Assembly (NCBI RefSeq): GCF_024029675.1
Contig: NZ_CP097121.1
Span: 992,001 to 1,056,000, forward strand
DNA length: 64,000 bases
Origin: Fructilactobacillus carniphilus
GTDB lineage: Bacteria > Bacillota > Bacilli > Lactobacillales > Lactobacillaceae
Direction: 5' to 3'
The notes below the pieces were generated by a model that was given only the letters and a program-made list of their open reading frames with translations, was not told where the DNA came from and ran no database searches. Below, in pieces: positions 42,907-52,693 of the stretch. Position numbers and translations under genes: made by a program. Positions within the stretch are counted from its first letter, which is position 1. Each line of letters starts with the position of its first letter.

Positions 42907-43671
42907 TCAAGCCACCTTTCGAGCATTACTTAAAGACAGCAAATAATTAATGATTAACCACATCACGACTACGATGACAATCCAACCGATAAAACTAAGA
43001 TTGTTAGTCAAATTACTTTGAGCTGATAAGACGGTCCCGTTAGGATTAATCCGTAATAATGTGATCGTCCGAAGTGCTAATACCCAGGGATCTAGCCAGA
43101 AACGCAAGGTTAAAGCAATTCCCATAAAAGCACTCATAATTGAAATTCCGAGATTAAGCAGGATAACCATAATTGCATTCAAATAGCGCAATAGCTGCAT
43201 GTTAATTACAATTAGTGGCCAACTACCAAGCCAGATAACCAGTGAAGCAAACGATAATAACGCGACATTCCCGACCGTTCTAGTTGTCAGCAAGTTACTA
43301 ATGCAAACAACCACTAATAAAGTAGTTTGAGCTAATAACATTAATAACCAGTATTTCAAAGACTTGGCTAGGTAACGCTGTTGCAAAGACCAATGATTGG
43401 CTAAAACGCTTTGAAGCCCTAAAGCCCGCTTTTCTTGTTGATAATCACCACTAATAATCATCACAACACATATTGGCAACAAAATCAGTGCCCAAATGTT
43501 AAAAATATTAGTTTGAATAATGCTAACCCCATTAACTAACCCAGTTGGATTCCTAGATGATAGTAACGTCATCAGGGTAAATACGCAGAAAAGCAACGGT
43601 AAAATTAATGCTATGTTTAAATCATTACTCGATTTAGTTTTCAATATTTCTATTTTTAATGCATTCTTCAT
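42907..43671 (-). CDS. lantibiotic-protection-type ABC permease (MutE/NisE-like)
   Basis: The 254-residue protein has six helices and begins MKNALKIEILKTKSSNDLNIALILPLLFCVFT, the MutE/EpiE pattern, with a long first loop containing ISGDYQQEKRALGLQSVLA. It follows the ATPase gene by 8 bases and pairs with the MutG-like permease. Confidence 0.72.
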   Translation of the reverse strand: MKNALKIEILKTKSSNDLNIALILPLLFCVFTLMTLLSSRNPTGLVNGVSIIQTNIFNIWALILLPICVVMIISGDYQQEKRALGLQSVLANHWSLQQRYLAKSLKYWLLMLLAQTTLLVVVCISNLLTTRTVGNVALLSFASLVIWLGSWPLIVINMQLLRYLNAIMVILLNLGISIMSAFMGIALTLRFWLDPWVLALRTITLLRINPNGTVLSAQSNLTNNLSFIGWIVIVVVMWLIINYLLSLSNARKVA

Positions 43672-43679
43672 CTCAACTA

Positions 43680-44369
43680 TTATCCTTGTGTTTTTTCAAA
43701 GAAGATCTGATTCAAATCCTCTTTACCAGTCACTGCTTGTTGATAAACCAACGATCCATTATTCAAAATACCAATGAATTCTGCGATGTCTTGTAATTCG
43801 GGCAGAATGTGACTTGAAATTAGAACCGTTTTTCCCGTTTGGGTAAGCTCCTTTAAATATGTTTTCAGCTCTTTAATTCCGTACGGATCTAAACCATTAA
43901 AAGGTTCATCTAAAATCAAAAAATCTGGATTCTTCAGCATCGCCATTGCAATTCCCAACCGTTGCTTCATTCCCAAAGAAAAGTTCTTCACTTTTTTATT
44001 CCCGGTATTATCAATGTTTAAACGGGCTAAAATAACTGGAATCTTTTCTAAAGGCAAGTGGTCTTCTAAAGCAATAATCTTCATATTATCGAATGCCGTT
44101 AAATTCCCATAAGCAGCCGGATATTCAATTAAAGACCCAATTTGTTGCAAAATTGATCGGTGCCAAGGTTGATGCTTAAATTCCATTCCCCCTTCAAAAT
44201 CAGTAATAATTCCAGTGATAATCTTCATGGTCGTGGACTTCCCAGCTCCATTAATTCCCAGCAATCCATAAATTTTACCTTGTGGAATTTTCAAATTAAT
44301 GTGATTTAAAACCACTTTCTGTTTAAACCGCTTGGTTAATTGGTTGGTCGTTAAAATGTACTCCGTCAT
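43680..44369 (-). CDS. lantibiotic-protection-type ABC ATP-binding protein
   Basis: The 229-residue ATPase has GINGAGKST near residue 39, an E-loop variant in place of the Q-loop (IGSLIEYPAAYGNLT), signature FSLGMKQRLG and FLILDEPFNGLDP. The E-loop form is characteristic of LanF-type immunity ATPases. It is encoded between the XRE regulator and the two permeases. Confidence 0.85.
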   Translation of the reverse strand: MTEYILTTNQLTKRFKQKVVLNHINLKIPQGKIYGLLGINGAGKSTTMKIITGIITDFEGGMEFKHQPWHRSILQQIGSLIEYPAAYGNLTAFDNMKIIALEDHLPLEKIPVILARLNIDNTGNKKVKNFSLGMKQRLGIAMAMLKNPDFLILDEPFNGLDPYGIKELKTYLKELTQTGKTVLISSHILPELQDIAEFIGILNNGSLVYQQAVTGKEDLNQIFFEKTQG

Positions 44370-44391
44370 TCTGGTCTCCTTAATTTAATCA

Positions 44392-44733
44392 TTACTTAAA
44401 TGCATGAATAATCACTGGAATTAGCCACGCCAAACACCATGCAACTATAAAAATAATCCACCAGCGATGATTGAGAAAATCCCAAAAGGTCATCCCTACC
44501 TTTGGATTCTCGACCTTAATTTTTTTTTGGAATTTATCATCACCCCGGATGAGACTATCCAAGCTAACCTCGAACAAATCGCTGATTTGAATCAATCTGT
44601 CAATATCAGGATAAGCAGTCCCAATTTCCCATTTAGAAACGGACTGGCGACTAACGTTTAACAGCTCAGCCAAATCATTTTGGGTCCAGTTCCTTTTCTC
44701 CCGTTCTTCTCTAATCCGTTGTCCTAAAATCAT
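44392..44733 (-). CDS. XRE-family regulator with a C-terminal membrane helix
   Basis: At 113 residues the N-terminal 60 form a Cro/C1 helix-turn-helix (IREEREKRNWTQNDLAELLNVSRQSVSKWE). The C-terminus has one hydrophobic segment (about 88-110). It likely senses the membrane or peptide and controls the four transporter genes that follow, an arrangement known for peptide-resistance ABC systems; the signal is inferred. Confidence 0.85.
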   Translation of the reverse strand: MILGQRIREEREKRNWTQNDLAELLNVSRQSVSKWEIGTAYPDIDRLIQISDLFEVSLDSLIRGDDKFQKKIKVENPKVGMTFWDFLNHRWWIIFIVAWCLAWLIPVIIHAFK

Positions 44734-44865
44734 CGATCAACCTCTCCTTTTAAAATCATTTTTAAGCATAAAACTATTAACGTAAAAATCACGAACTACT
44801 TATGCGCTTTCCCGCAACTAATAGGTGCATCGTTGCTATAAAGGCATTCTTCGTCTTTCTAAACT

Positions 44866-44919
44866 AAAAACAGCTCTGCTAATTATCCCGGCAAAGGTTA
44901 ATTAACAAAGCTGTTTTTT
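44866..44919. terminator. fumC terminator
   Basis: AAAAACAGCT pairs with AGCTGTTTTT, with an inner TAATTA pair and T runs on both strands, after the fumC stop. The adjacent stretch 44734-44865 should hold the XRE operon promoter, but I see no convincing boxes. Confidence 0.7.
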
Positions 44920-44942
44920 TATTGATTCATTTAGTTTAAATT

Positions 44943-46325
44943 TTAATCTCGATCATAATTCGTCATCCGCAACTGGTTCACCCACTGATCAAACTCCGCT
45001 GCCGTTAGGTATCCCGATGCAAGCGCCGCGTCCCGCAAATTTTCGTTGGCTTGCGCCGCCTGGTTCGCAATTTCAGCTGCATGGTGATAACCGATGTGAG
45101 GACTTAACGCCGTCACCGTCATCAACGAGGCATCAACCAATTGCTGCATCCGCTCCTGGTTCACCTGAATCCCACTGACCATCTTATCCGTGAAGTTCGG
45201 CAGTAAATCGGTCAATAATTCCACCGACTCTAAGAAGGTGGCGATCATCACCGGTTTATACACGTTCATTTCAAAGTTTCCCTGGCTGTTCGCCACGGTC
45301 AGCGTCGTGTCGTTCCCCATGATCCGCGTCGCCGCCATCGTCATCGCCTCGGCCTGAGTCGGGTTCACCTTCCCTGGCATGATGGACGACCCCGGTTCGT
45401 TAGCGGGAATCGTCAGTTCCCCGTAACCGGCTCGCGGTCCACTGGCTAAGAAGCGAATGTCATTCGCAATTTTCAATAAATCAGAAGCAAGCGTCCGCAC
45501 GGCGCCGTGCGTATTTAACAAGGCCGAATGCGCGGATAGTCCCGCAAATTTATTGCCCACGCGATAATGGACTCCCTGGGCTTGACTTAAAGCCTGCACC
45601 ATTTGTGCATCAAATCCAGCTGGGGTATTCAACCCAGTTCCAACCGCCGTTCCCCCAATCGGTAACTCCAGCAATCCCTGTGCGTTTTCCTGTAAGGCTT
45701 GTTGATCGCGCTGTAAGGTACTGCGCCAACCAGAAACTTCCTGGCCAAAGGTCAACGGAGTGGCATCCTGAAGGTGAGTTCGGCCAATCTTGACCGCTGC
45801 TTGATACTTGCTTTCCAACTGCTGGAACGCCGTAATTAAATGTTGTAACGGGGACATTAGCGCTTGAACTGCTTGATAAGCAGCCATGTTCATCGCCGTC
45901 GGGAAAGTGTCATTTGAACTTTGCGAAGCATTTACGTCATCATTTGGTTGCACCGTAAGGTCAGGCTGATTCTGCTGCACCACGTGGGTAATGACCTCGT
46001 TCACGTTCATGTTGGTTTGGGTTCCGGAACCGGTTTGGTAAACATGAAGCGGAAAATCCTGCATTAAAGCGGCATCGTCCAGTTCCAGTAATTGATCAAC
46101 GGCGGTTGCAATCGCAGCTGCTTTTTCCGGTGCCAGCTTCTGATCCTGGGCATTAACCTGCGCTGCAGCTCGTTTAATGACCAGCAACGCTCGAATTACT
46201 TGCACTGGCATTAACGGTCCCACCGGAAAGTTATGGCGACTTCGTTCCGTTTGTGCTCCCCAGAGAGCGTTTTTCGGGACTTGCACGTCTCCTAAGGTAT
46301 CAGATTCAGTTCGATATTCGGTCAT
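44943..46325 (-). CDS. fumC: class II fumarate hydratase
   Basis: The 460-residue enzyme interconverts fumarate and malate. Signature motifs are GSGTQTNMNVNEV, NDVNASQSSNDTFPTAMN-like DDVNASQSSNDTF, and GSSIMPGKVNPTQAE. In a bacterium without a full citric acid cycle it can recycle the fumarate released by PurB and PurA-linked steps. It follows codA by 21 bases with GGAGA at the start. Confidence 0.95.
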   Translation of the reverse strand: MTEYRTESDTLGDVQVPKNALWGAQTERSRHNFPVGPLMPVQVIRALLVIKRAAAQVNAQDQKLAPEKAAAIATAVDQLLELDDAALMQDFPLHVYQTGSGTQTNMNVNEVITHVVQQNQPDLTVQPNDDVNASQSSNDTFPTAMNMAAYQAVQALMSPLQHLITAFQQLESKYQAAVKIGRTHLQDATPLTFGQEVSGWRSTLQRDQQALQENAQGLLELPIGGTAVGTGLNTPAGFDAQMVQALSQAQGVHYRVGNKFAGLSAHSALLNTHGAVRTLASDLLKIANDIRFLASGPRAGYGELTIPANEPGSSIMPGKVNPTQAEAMTMAATRIMGNDTTLTVANSQGNFEMNVYKPVMIATFLESVELLTDLLPNFTDKMVSGIQVNQERMQQLVDASLMTVTALSPHIGYHHAAEIANQAAQANENLRDAALASGYLTAAEFDQWVNQLRMTNYDRD

Positions 46326-46346
46326 CGCGTTCTCCTTTTTGCTTGT

Positions 46347-47582
46347 TTAGAAATTTAGGTGCGCGGACTGCGGGTGATTTTCTACTAAGACCTTGCCGTT
46401 TCGAATGGAGTACAGCAACGGCCGCCGTTCGTTTAAAACGTCATAAAAATTGGACCCGGCAAAAATCAGGAAACTAGCTGGTTTCCCGACTTCAATTCCA
46501 TAGTGATCCTGCACGTGCAGGGTTTTGGCACCGTTTGTACTAATCAACCGGTAGGAATCCAAAATCTGGTGATAGCCCATTAACCCACTGGCTAAAATCC
46601 CGACGTAGAGCGCATCTAGCATGTTGCCGTCGCCCATCGGATACCACGGATCCTTAATGTCATCCTCTCCAAAGGAAACGTTGATGTGGTGCTCTAGCAA
46701 TTCTTTAACCCGTGTTAATCCCCGGCGTTTCGGATAGGTATCAAAGCGGCCACCCAAGTGCATGTTCACCAGGGGATTGGCCACGAAGTTCAGTTGCGCC
46801 AATTCTAGCACCCGCATTAGTTTATAAGCGTAGGCATCGTTTACGCTTGCCAACGAAACCGTATGGCTAGCGGTCACTCGCTCTTTCAACCCAGATTCGT
46901 AGGCCAACGTCGCCAGCACTTCCAAGTTCCGGGAGCCCGGATCATCAATTTCGTCACAGTGCACGTCCACCAGTTTGTTGGTGCGCTCCGCGAGGTCCAT
47001 GATAAATTCCAGGGATTCCTTCCCGTAGTACTGGTTAAATTCATAGTGCGGAATCCCACCAATCGCGTCTACACCCATTTGGGCGGCGGTTTCCATTAGT
47101 TTCTTTCCATTTGGAAACGATAAAATTCCTTCCTGAGGAAACGCCACCAGTTGGAGTTCCATGAAGTCAGAAACTTCATCACGAACCTCCAGTAGAGCTT
47201 TCAGTGCCGTAAAACTGGGGTCAGTGGTATCAACGTGACTGCGCACGAACTGGACCCCGTGTTCGGCTTGTCGTTTTAACGTCGCGAGCGCCCGTCGTTT
47301 TACATCGTCATGAGTCAACTGGGGTTTCCGTTCCGACCAAATCTGAATCCCATCAAATAGCGTTCCCGTTTCGTTCCAGCGTGGTTCCCCAGCCGTTAAA
47401 GTCGAATCTAGGTGCACATGGGAATCCACAAACGGTGGCAACAGTAAATTACCCGTGGCATCAATCACTTGCTCATCTGGCTCGGGCGTTAAATGCGCTG
47501 CCATTTCAGTAATTATCCCATCCTGACAACGCACATCTTGTGGCGTTGCTTGATTTTCAATCACAACCTGTTGAATTAACAT
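46347..47582 (-). CDS. codA: cytosine deaminase family amidohydrolase
   Basis: The 411-residue metal-dependent hydrolase has metal ligands in DSHVHLDST, HCDEIDDPGSR, ASHTVS and the catalytic Asp segment SFGEDDIKDPWYPMGDGNML, matching the CodA pattern. It converts cytosine to uracil and ammonia in pyrimidine salvage. A terminator separates it from purB upstream, and fumC follows closely. Confidence 0.88.
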   Translation of the reverse strand: MLIQQVVIENQATPQDVRCQDGIITEMAAHLTPEPDEQVIDATGNLLLPPFVDSHVHLDSTLTAGEPRWNETGTLFDGIQIWSERKPQLTHDDVKRRALATLKRQAEHGVQFVRSHVDTTDPSFTALKALLEVRDEVSDFMELQLVAFPQEGILSFPNGKKLMETAAQMGVDAIGGIPHYEFNQYYGKESLEFIMDLAERTNKLVDVHCDEIDDPGSRNLEVLATLAYESGLKERVTASHTVSLASVNDAYAYKLMRVLELAQLNFVANPLVNMHLGGRFDTYPKRRGLTRVKELLEHHINVSFGEDDIKDPWYPMGDGNMLDALYVGILASGLMGYHQILDSYRLISTNGAKTLHVQDHYGIEVGKPASFLIFAGSNFYDVLNERRPLLYSIRNGKVLVENHPQSAHLNF

Positions 47583-47615
47583 CCGTAATCCTTTCTCTTA
47601 TTATCGTGGTTAGAA

Positions 47616-47652
47616 AAAATTCCATTCACGTCCAAGGCGTCAATGGAATCTT
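47616..47652 (-). terminator. purB terminator
   Basis: On the minus strand GATTCCATT pairs with AATGGAATT and is followed by a T6 run. Confidence 0.8.
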
Positions 47653-47662
47653 GTTCATGCAC

Positions 47663-48958
47663 TTATTCTAAGCCGACCCGTTTGAAAATATCATCCACGT
47701 GCCGCAGGTGGTAGTGGTAATCAAAGGCATCGTTAATTTCTGCTGCACTCAACCGGTCCGTGATTTCTGGACTGTTTTCTACCAATTCCCGGAAGGAAAT
47801 TTGTTCATCCCAGGACTTGGCCGTGAGTGGTTGCACTAAATCGTAAGCAGCTTCCCGGCTCAAACCGGTGTTAATCAATTTTAACATTACCCGTTGGCTG
47901 TAAATCAGGCCGTGCGTAATGTTCATATTCTCCTTCATGCGCTCTGGGAAGACGTCCAGATTCTTCACAATGTTATTAAACCGGTGCAACATGTAGTCTA
48001 ACAACGTGGTTCCTTCGGGGAGGATGATTCGTTCTGACGAAGAGTGAGAAATGTCGCGTTCGTGCCACAACGAAACGTTTTCGTAAGCCGGCGTCATCAA
48101 GCCCCGCATCGTTCGAGCCAAACCACAAATATTTTCTGATCCGATGGGGTTCCGTTTATGGGGCATCGCTGAGGATCCCTTTTGGCCGGCATTAAAGTGT
48201 TCTTCCACTTCATGAATTTCTGAACGTTGCAAGCTCCGAATTTCGGTCGCAAAGTTTTCCAAACTAGTAGCGGTTAGAGCCAGGACGGCAATGTATTCGG
48301 CGTGTAAATCACGCGGTAGCACTTGACTCCCAATTTCTTGAGCCCGCAATCCGAGTTTGTCACAAACGTACCGTTCCACTTCAGGATCAATGTTAGCAAA
48401 GGTTCCCACTGCTCCCGAAATTTTTCCGGCTTCAACGCCCGCAGCCGCATGGTCAAAGCGGTCAATGTCTCGGTTCAATTCGGAGTACCACCGGGCTAGT
48501 TTCAAACCAAACGTGGTGGGTTCTGCTTGCACCCCGTGGGTCCGGCCCATCATGACCGTATCCTTGTATTGTAAGGCTTTTTCTCTAATCGTTTCTTTTA
48601 AAGTCAACAAGTCCTCGCGCAAAACGGCGTTGGCTTGTTTTAATCGAACCCCTTGCGCCGTATCCACAACGTCCGTACTGGTAACCCCGTAGTGAATCCA
48701 GCGTTTTTCGGGTCCTAAGGATTCAGAAACGTCCCGGGTAAAGGCCACCACGTCATGGTGAGTTACTGCTTCGATTTTAGCAATTTCATCCGGATCAAAC
48801 TTCGCCTTTTGTTGAATGGCTTTTAAATCGTTATCGGGAATTAACCCCAGTTTATTCCAAGCTTCATCAATCGCAATTTCAACGTCTAACCAGGATTGGT
48901 ACTGGTTTTGCATACTCCAAATTTTTTTCATTGGTGCGCGTGTATACCGCTCAATCAT
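47663..48958 (-). CDS. purB: adenylosuccinate lyase
   Basis: The 431-residue enzyme releases fumarate from SAICAR and adenylosuccinate in purine synthesis. It starts MIERYTRAPMKKIWS, with SSAMPHKRNPIGSENICGLAR as the superfamily signature and GRTHGVQAEPTTFG. Its promoter carries a PurBox-like site. It lies near purA, which handles the preceding step of AMP formation. Confidence 0.96.
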   Translation of the reverse strand: MIERYTRAPMKKIWSMQNQYQSWLDVEIAIDEAWNKLGLIPDNDLKAIQQKAKFDPDEIAKIEAVTHHDVVAFTRDVSESLGPEKRWIHYGVTSTDVVDTAQGVRLKQANAVLREDLLTLKETIREKALQYKDTVMMGRTHGVQAEPTTFGLKLARWYSELNRDIDRFDHAAAGVEAGKISGAVGTFANIDPEVERYVCDKLGLRAQEIGSQVLPRDLHAEYIAVLALTATSLENFATEIRSLQRSEIHEVEEHFNAGQKGSSAMPHKRNPIGSENICGLARTMRGLMTPAYENVSLWHERDISHSSSERIILPEGTTLLDYMLHRFNNIVKNLDVFPERMKENMNITHGLIYSQRVMLKLINTGLSREAAYDLVQPLTAKSWDEQISFRELVENSPEITDRLSAAEINDAFDYHYHLRHVDDIFKRVGLE

Positions 48959-48987
48959 TGTCGTACCCCCACTCTTAAATTACTTTA

Positions 48988-49042
48988 ATTCTAACGATTT
49001 CTGGATTTTTGTCAATTATCGTCCGGATTTTCACGAACTTTA
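48988..49042 (-). promoter_or_regulatory. purB promoter with PurBox-like sites
   Basis: TTGACA (49010-49015), 16 bases and TAGAAT (48988-48993) form a strong promoter on the minus strand. Immediately upstream the minus strand reads AAAATCCGGACGAT, and the plus strand reads TTTTCACGAACTTT. Both resemble the PurR PurBox AWWWCCGAACWWT with mismatches. Confidence 0.55.
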
Positions 49043-49093
49043 TCCTTGCCAATTATTTTTTGTTTAACCTTTAAGGACTGCGCTTCCATTTAA

Positions 49094-49102
49094 TGGTATA
49101 CT
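49094..49102 (+). promoter_or_regulatory. extended -10 promoter of the tyrosine phosphatase gene
   Basis: TGGTATACT lies 35 bases before the start at 49137; the -35 is weak. Confidence 0.5.
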
Positions 49103-49136
49103 ATTAATTAAATCACAATCATAAAGGAGCAAGCTC

Positions 49137-49889
49137 ATGACAGCATCAAAAATTGTAAACTTTCGCGATATCGGTGGTATTCCCGTTGCTGGGGGAACCT
49201 TACGTCCGGGAATCTTCCTGCGAAGCGGTCAGTTAGTTGATTTAACCCCTGAAGATGTTGATTTTCTCGTTAATCAACATCATTTAAAGGAAGTTTTTGA
49301 CTTCCGGAGTAAAAAAGAAATCGAACAACAACCAGATACCACCATGCCCGGTGTTAAGTATCAAAACATTGACATCCTGGCTTCCGCTACTAACAGTAGT
49401 GCCTCCATTGAAGACATGTTACTACATGCCGATAACATTACAGAGGGCATGCTAAATACTTACGAACAACTGGTGCTTAGTGAATCGGCGCAAAAAGGAT
49501 ATCATGATTTTCTAACGGAAGCCTTGAAGCTGAACGAACCGCTGTTATTCCACTGTTTTGCTGGTAAAGACCGCACTGGCTTTGGTGCCGCTTTAATCCT
49601 GAAACTGGCCGGTGCTTCTGACGACCAAATTTACGCTGACTACCTTAAAACTAACGAAATGCGCAAAGCCAGCAACGAAGAAATCATTAACTCCCTGCAG
49701 GGGAAAATTTCTGCTGAACAAATTAAAGCGCTCCAAGTAGCTTTGAACGTTGACAAGAGTTACCTCGAACGAGCCTTCGCTACGATTGACCAACACTACG
49801 GTAATTTTTCAAATTACCTGACGGAAGCTCTCGACTTAGACGAAAACTTTCAAACTAAATTTAAACAGACGTTTGTCATTCCTGAATAA
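49137..49889 (+). CDS. tyrosine-protein phosphatase (IphP/DUF1706-like family)
   Basis: At 250 residues it has the N-terminal NFRDIGGIP motif and the phosphatase P-loop HCFAGKDRTG, with Cys140 and Arg146 as the CX5R pair. It dephosphorylates phosphotyrosine or phosphoinositides in related lactobacillar and listerial proteins; its own substrate is unknown. GGAG lies 8 bases before the ATG, and a very strong hairpin follows the stop. Confidence 0.88.
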   Translation: MTASKIVNFRDIGGIPVAGGTLRPGIFLRSGQLVDLTPEDVDFLVNQHHLKEVFDFRSKKEIEQQPDTTMPGVKYQNIDILASATNSSASIEDMLLHADNITEGMLNTYEQLVLSESAQKGYHDFLTEALKLNEPLLFHCFAGKDRTGFGAALILKLAGASDDQIYADYLKTNEMRKASNEEIINSLQGKISAEQIKALQVALNVDKSYLERAFATIDQHYGNFSNYLTEALDLDENFQTKFKQTFVIPE

Positions 49890-49904
49890 TGGTTTAACCA
49901 GCTC

Positions 49905-49957
49905 AACCGACCGCTACCATCTATCCCGTTTAGGATAGATGGTAGCGGTCGGTTTTT
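49905..49957 (+). terminator. strong terminator after the phosphatase gene
   Basis: A stem of about 21 bp pairs ACCGACCGCTACCATCTATC with its complement around CGTTTAG and ends in T5. Confidence 0.9.
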
Positions 49958-49967
49958 GTTTCTCAAA

Positions 49968-50036
49968 TAAAACCCGAACTTTTAATCTGCAAAAATCCGT
50001 TAAGTTCTTGATTTCACCGGTTAAGATTGGTAAACT
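49968..50036 (+). promoter_or_regulatory. purA promoter with PurBox
   Basis: TTGATT (50008-50013), 17 bases and TAAACT (50031-50036) form the promoter. A PurBox-like AAACCCGAACTTT lies upstream at 49970-49982, and a weaker ATCCGTTAAG follows at 49995. This is the usual tandem PurR layout in Firmicutes, where PRPP abundance controls expression. Confidence 0.6.
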
Positions 50037-50070
50037 TGCTACTGGTAAAAAAATTTAACGAGGTGCTTAT

Positions 50071-51339
50071 ATGTCAGTAACAGTGGTTGTTGGTAGTCAA
50101 TGGGGCGATGAAGGTAAGGGTAAAATCGTCGATTATCTCAGTAAAGATTCCGATGCAATTGCACGATACCAAGGAGGCGACAACGCCGGCCATACGATTG
50201 TCTTTAACGGACACAAGTTTAGCCTACAACTGTTGCCATCTGGGATTTTTTACTCTGATAAACTGGCTGTCATTGGGAACGGCGTGGTTCTAAACCCGAA
50301 GTCGCTCTTTGCAGAAATTAATTATCTCAACGAAAACGACGTCCCGACCGATAACTTACGGATCTCTTCGCGGGCCCAGGTCATTATGCCGTACCACATT
50401 CTGTTAGACGAACTAAGCGAAAAACAACGGACGAATAAAATCGGAACCACCCACAAAGGAATTGGTCCTGCTTACATGGATAAAATTGCCCGGGTGGGAA
50501 TTCGGGTAGCCGATTTAATTGATCCGGAGACGTTCAAACGAGAACTCCAAGAAACCCTCCGGCAAAAAAACGAATTATTAACCAAATTGTATGAAGTGGA
50601 ACCGTTAGACTTCAACTCCATTTACAACGAATACAAGGCATATCGGGAACGGATGAAACCGTACGTTACGGATACTTCCGTCCTCTTAAACGACGCCATT
50701 GAAAAGCAACAAAACGTGCTCTTTGAAGGGGCCCAAGGGATTATGTTAGACATTGACCACGGAACCTATCCGTACGTCACTTCTTCTAATCCGGTTGCCG
50801 GTGGTGCTGCCGTGGGAGCCGGTTTAGGTCCGACCAAGGTAACTGACGTAATTGGCGTTTGCAAGGCCTACACATCCCGCGTGGGTGAAGGTCCTTTCCC
50901 CACTGAATTGTTAACCGAAATTGGGGATCATATCCGTGATACTGCCCACGAATACGGAACGGTCACTAAACGACCCCGCCGGATTGGCTGGCTGGATACG
51001 GTCGGATTGCGGCACGCTGCGCGCGTTTCCGGTTTAACTGCCTTAGCCATGAACTGTGTCGATGTGTTAGATGAACTCGACGTGATTAAGGTCTGCACCG
51101 GTTACCGGCTTAACGGAAAAATTATCGATTACTATCCTGCTAACCTTGATGAACTAGACAACTGTGAACCAGTTTACCAAGAACTGCCAGGTTGGAACGA
51201 AAGTACCACGGATTGCACCACCTTTGACCAGTTACCGGCTAACGCCCAAAACTACATCAAAACGGTGGAAGCCCTGGTTCAGGTTCCCATTGAATGGTAT
51301 TCGGTTGGTCCGGATCGGGAACAAACCCACCGGCGGTAA
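50071..51339 (+). CDS. purA: adenylosuccinate synthetase
   Basis: The 422-residue GTP-dependent enzyme joins IMP and aspartate. The P-loop [14 protein letters not shown] is at the N-terminus, with [14 protein letters not shown] and [11 protein letters not shown] following; the C-terminus has the normal [11 protein letters not shown]. Its product is cleaved by the nearby purB product. Confidence 0.97.
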   Translation: MSVTVVVGSQWGDEGKGKIVDYLSKDSDAIARYQGGDNAGHTIVFNGHKFSLQLLPSGIFYSDKLAVIGNGVVLNPKSLFAEINYLNENDVPTDNLRISSRAQVIMPYHILLDELSEKQRTNKIGTTHKGIGPAYMDKIARVGIRVADLIDPETFKRELQETLRQKNELLTKLYEVEPLDFNSIYNEYKAYRERMKPYVTDTSVLLNDAIEKQQNVLFEGAQGIMLDIDHGTYPYVTSSNPVAGGAAVGAGLGPTKVTDVIGVCKAYTSRVGEGPFPTELLTEIGDHIRDTAHEYGTVTKRPRRIGWLDTVGLRHAARVSGLTALAMNCVDVLDELDVIKVCTGYRLNGKIIDYYPANLDELDNCEPVYQELPGWNESTTDCTTFDQLPANAQNYIKTVEALVQVPIEWYSVGPDREQTHRR

Positions 51340-51356
51340 TCAAAAAATTTATATTT

Positions 51357-51408
51357 AAAGAGTCGAATCAGATTGAAACACTATTTCAACCCGATTCGGC
51401 TCTTTTTT
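51357..51408 (+). terminator. purA terminator
   Basis: AAAGAGTCGAATC pairs with GATTCGGCTCTTT and is followed by T6. Confidence 0.85.
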
Positions 51409-51520
51409 AACTTAAATTTTACTAAAATTAATTTGGCGTAGATTGCTAATCCTTTAAAACAAGGATAAGCTTAAATTTAACTAAGAAAAAATCTAAACTT
51501 ATTTTTGGGGAGGATTACCT

Positions 51521-52678
51521 ATGGAACTACGCCTCTTTTTTTCCAAAACATTTTCCCAGGTTGGTGACCTCATCTTTAACACCCTCCTGGATCTGTGGAT
51601 TTTAAACACGTTTGGTTCATCGAAAACCTTAGCAACTAGTTTGGCGGTCGCTAGCTCCGCGAATTTCATTGCCAGTTTTGTGGGTGGCTATTTGGCCGAC
51701 TCCCGCTACGTCGGCAAGTTTCTCTTGGGGATTGAGTTCTTCTCCGTGGTCATTTCGTTTCTCAATTTGTTCTATCTAACCGCCATTGGAAATCAAAGGC
51801 CCAGCATTCTAATTATCAACCTCTTTCTTTTCCTCATTAATTTTAGTAACTTTTTACTTTCCCCGTTAATGAAAAAGGCCATTAGCAGCTACGTCCAAAG
51901 GGAACGGATCCCGACTTACAACCAATGGACTTCGGTGGTCGGGCAGGTGCTAACCATTGTGATTCCAGCTATCTCTACCATTCTGTACACCAAGCATTTC
52001 CTTACAATTGAATGGGCTCTAGGAATCAACGCTGTGTCCTTTTTAATCGGTTTCATCCTGTTGCTCCCGTTGTTAAAATTCAAACTACCCCCGAGGAATC
52101 CCGATAATCGGTACTCGAACACCATTAAATACGTTTTCCGTGTCCCTCGCCTGCAAGAAATTATTTTATTAGGAACCATTCTCTCGTTATTTTCCGCAGA
52201 ACTAAACGTTTTTGCCCCCGTGTTCGTCACCAAAACTTTACATCAGCAAGCTTTATATGGGATTGTCGTAAGCTTCATGGCCGTCGGTGGAATCCTAGGC
52301 GCCCTGTCGATGCACTACTTTAAAATTGGCAAGACCCTCAAAACCGAATACAGCTTTTTAGCGCTTCTGGTGCTCTCATTATTCGTGATCTTTGGATTCC
52401 CCAACATTTACTCCATGTGTCTATTAGCAATCATTGCCAACTTAAACTTAGTCCGGTACGGCGTCCTAAGTCAAACGTTCATTCAATTGCAAGTTCCGGC
52501 CGAAATCATTGGAAAAACCTTTTCAGTCTTATTCTTTTGTTTAAATCTAGTGATGCCCCTGGGCAGTTATCTAATTGGATTAGTGATTAATCAATCTAGC
52601 TTTCTCGTTAGTCTACTGTTAATTGGAACCGCGCTACTGCCGTTTACTATGATTCTGGTTTACCGGCAAAAAGCTTAG
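51521..52678 (+). CDS. MFS transporter (plus-strand copy of the ligase cluster)
   Basis: The 385-residue protein has about 11-12 membrane helices and an MFS layout, with the loop 2-3 region GGYLADSRYVGKFLLG and a central loop near residue 190. It begins MELRLFFSKTFSQVGDLIFN, with GGGAGG 7 bases upstream. It converges on the AlaRS-like gene and shares its terminator. It resembles the other MFS protein at 55096-56349 in layout but not closely in sequence. It may export or import the product of the adjacent ligase genes; this is inferred from position only. Confidence 0.8.
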   Translation: MELRLFFSKTFSQVGDLIFNTLLDLWILNTFGSSKTLATSLAVASSANFIASFVGGYLADSRYVGKFLLGIEFFSVVISFLNLFYLTAIGNQRPSILIINLFLFLINFSNFLLSPLMKKAISSYVQRERIPTYNQWTSVVGQVLTIVIPAISTILYTKHFLTIEWALGINAVSFLIGFILLLPLLKFKLPPRNPDNRYSNTIKYVFRVPRLQEIILLGTILSLFSAELNVFAPVFVTKTLHQQALYGIVVSFMAVGGILGALSMHYFKIGKTLKTEYSFLALLVLSLFVIFGFPNIYSMCLLAIIANLNLVRYGVLSQTFIQLQVPAEIIGKTFSVLFFCLNLVMPLGSYLIGLVINQSSFLVSLLLIGTALLPFTMILVYRQKA

Positions 52679-52693
52679 CGACTTTCCATCCAA

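Noticed and set aside
44943..48958. fumC and purB as a recent tandem duplication
   Set aside because: Both belong to the aspartase/fumarase superfamily, but the proteins are far diverged and have standard family-specific motifs, with codA between them.
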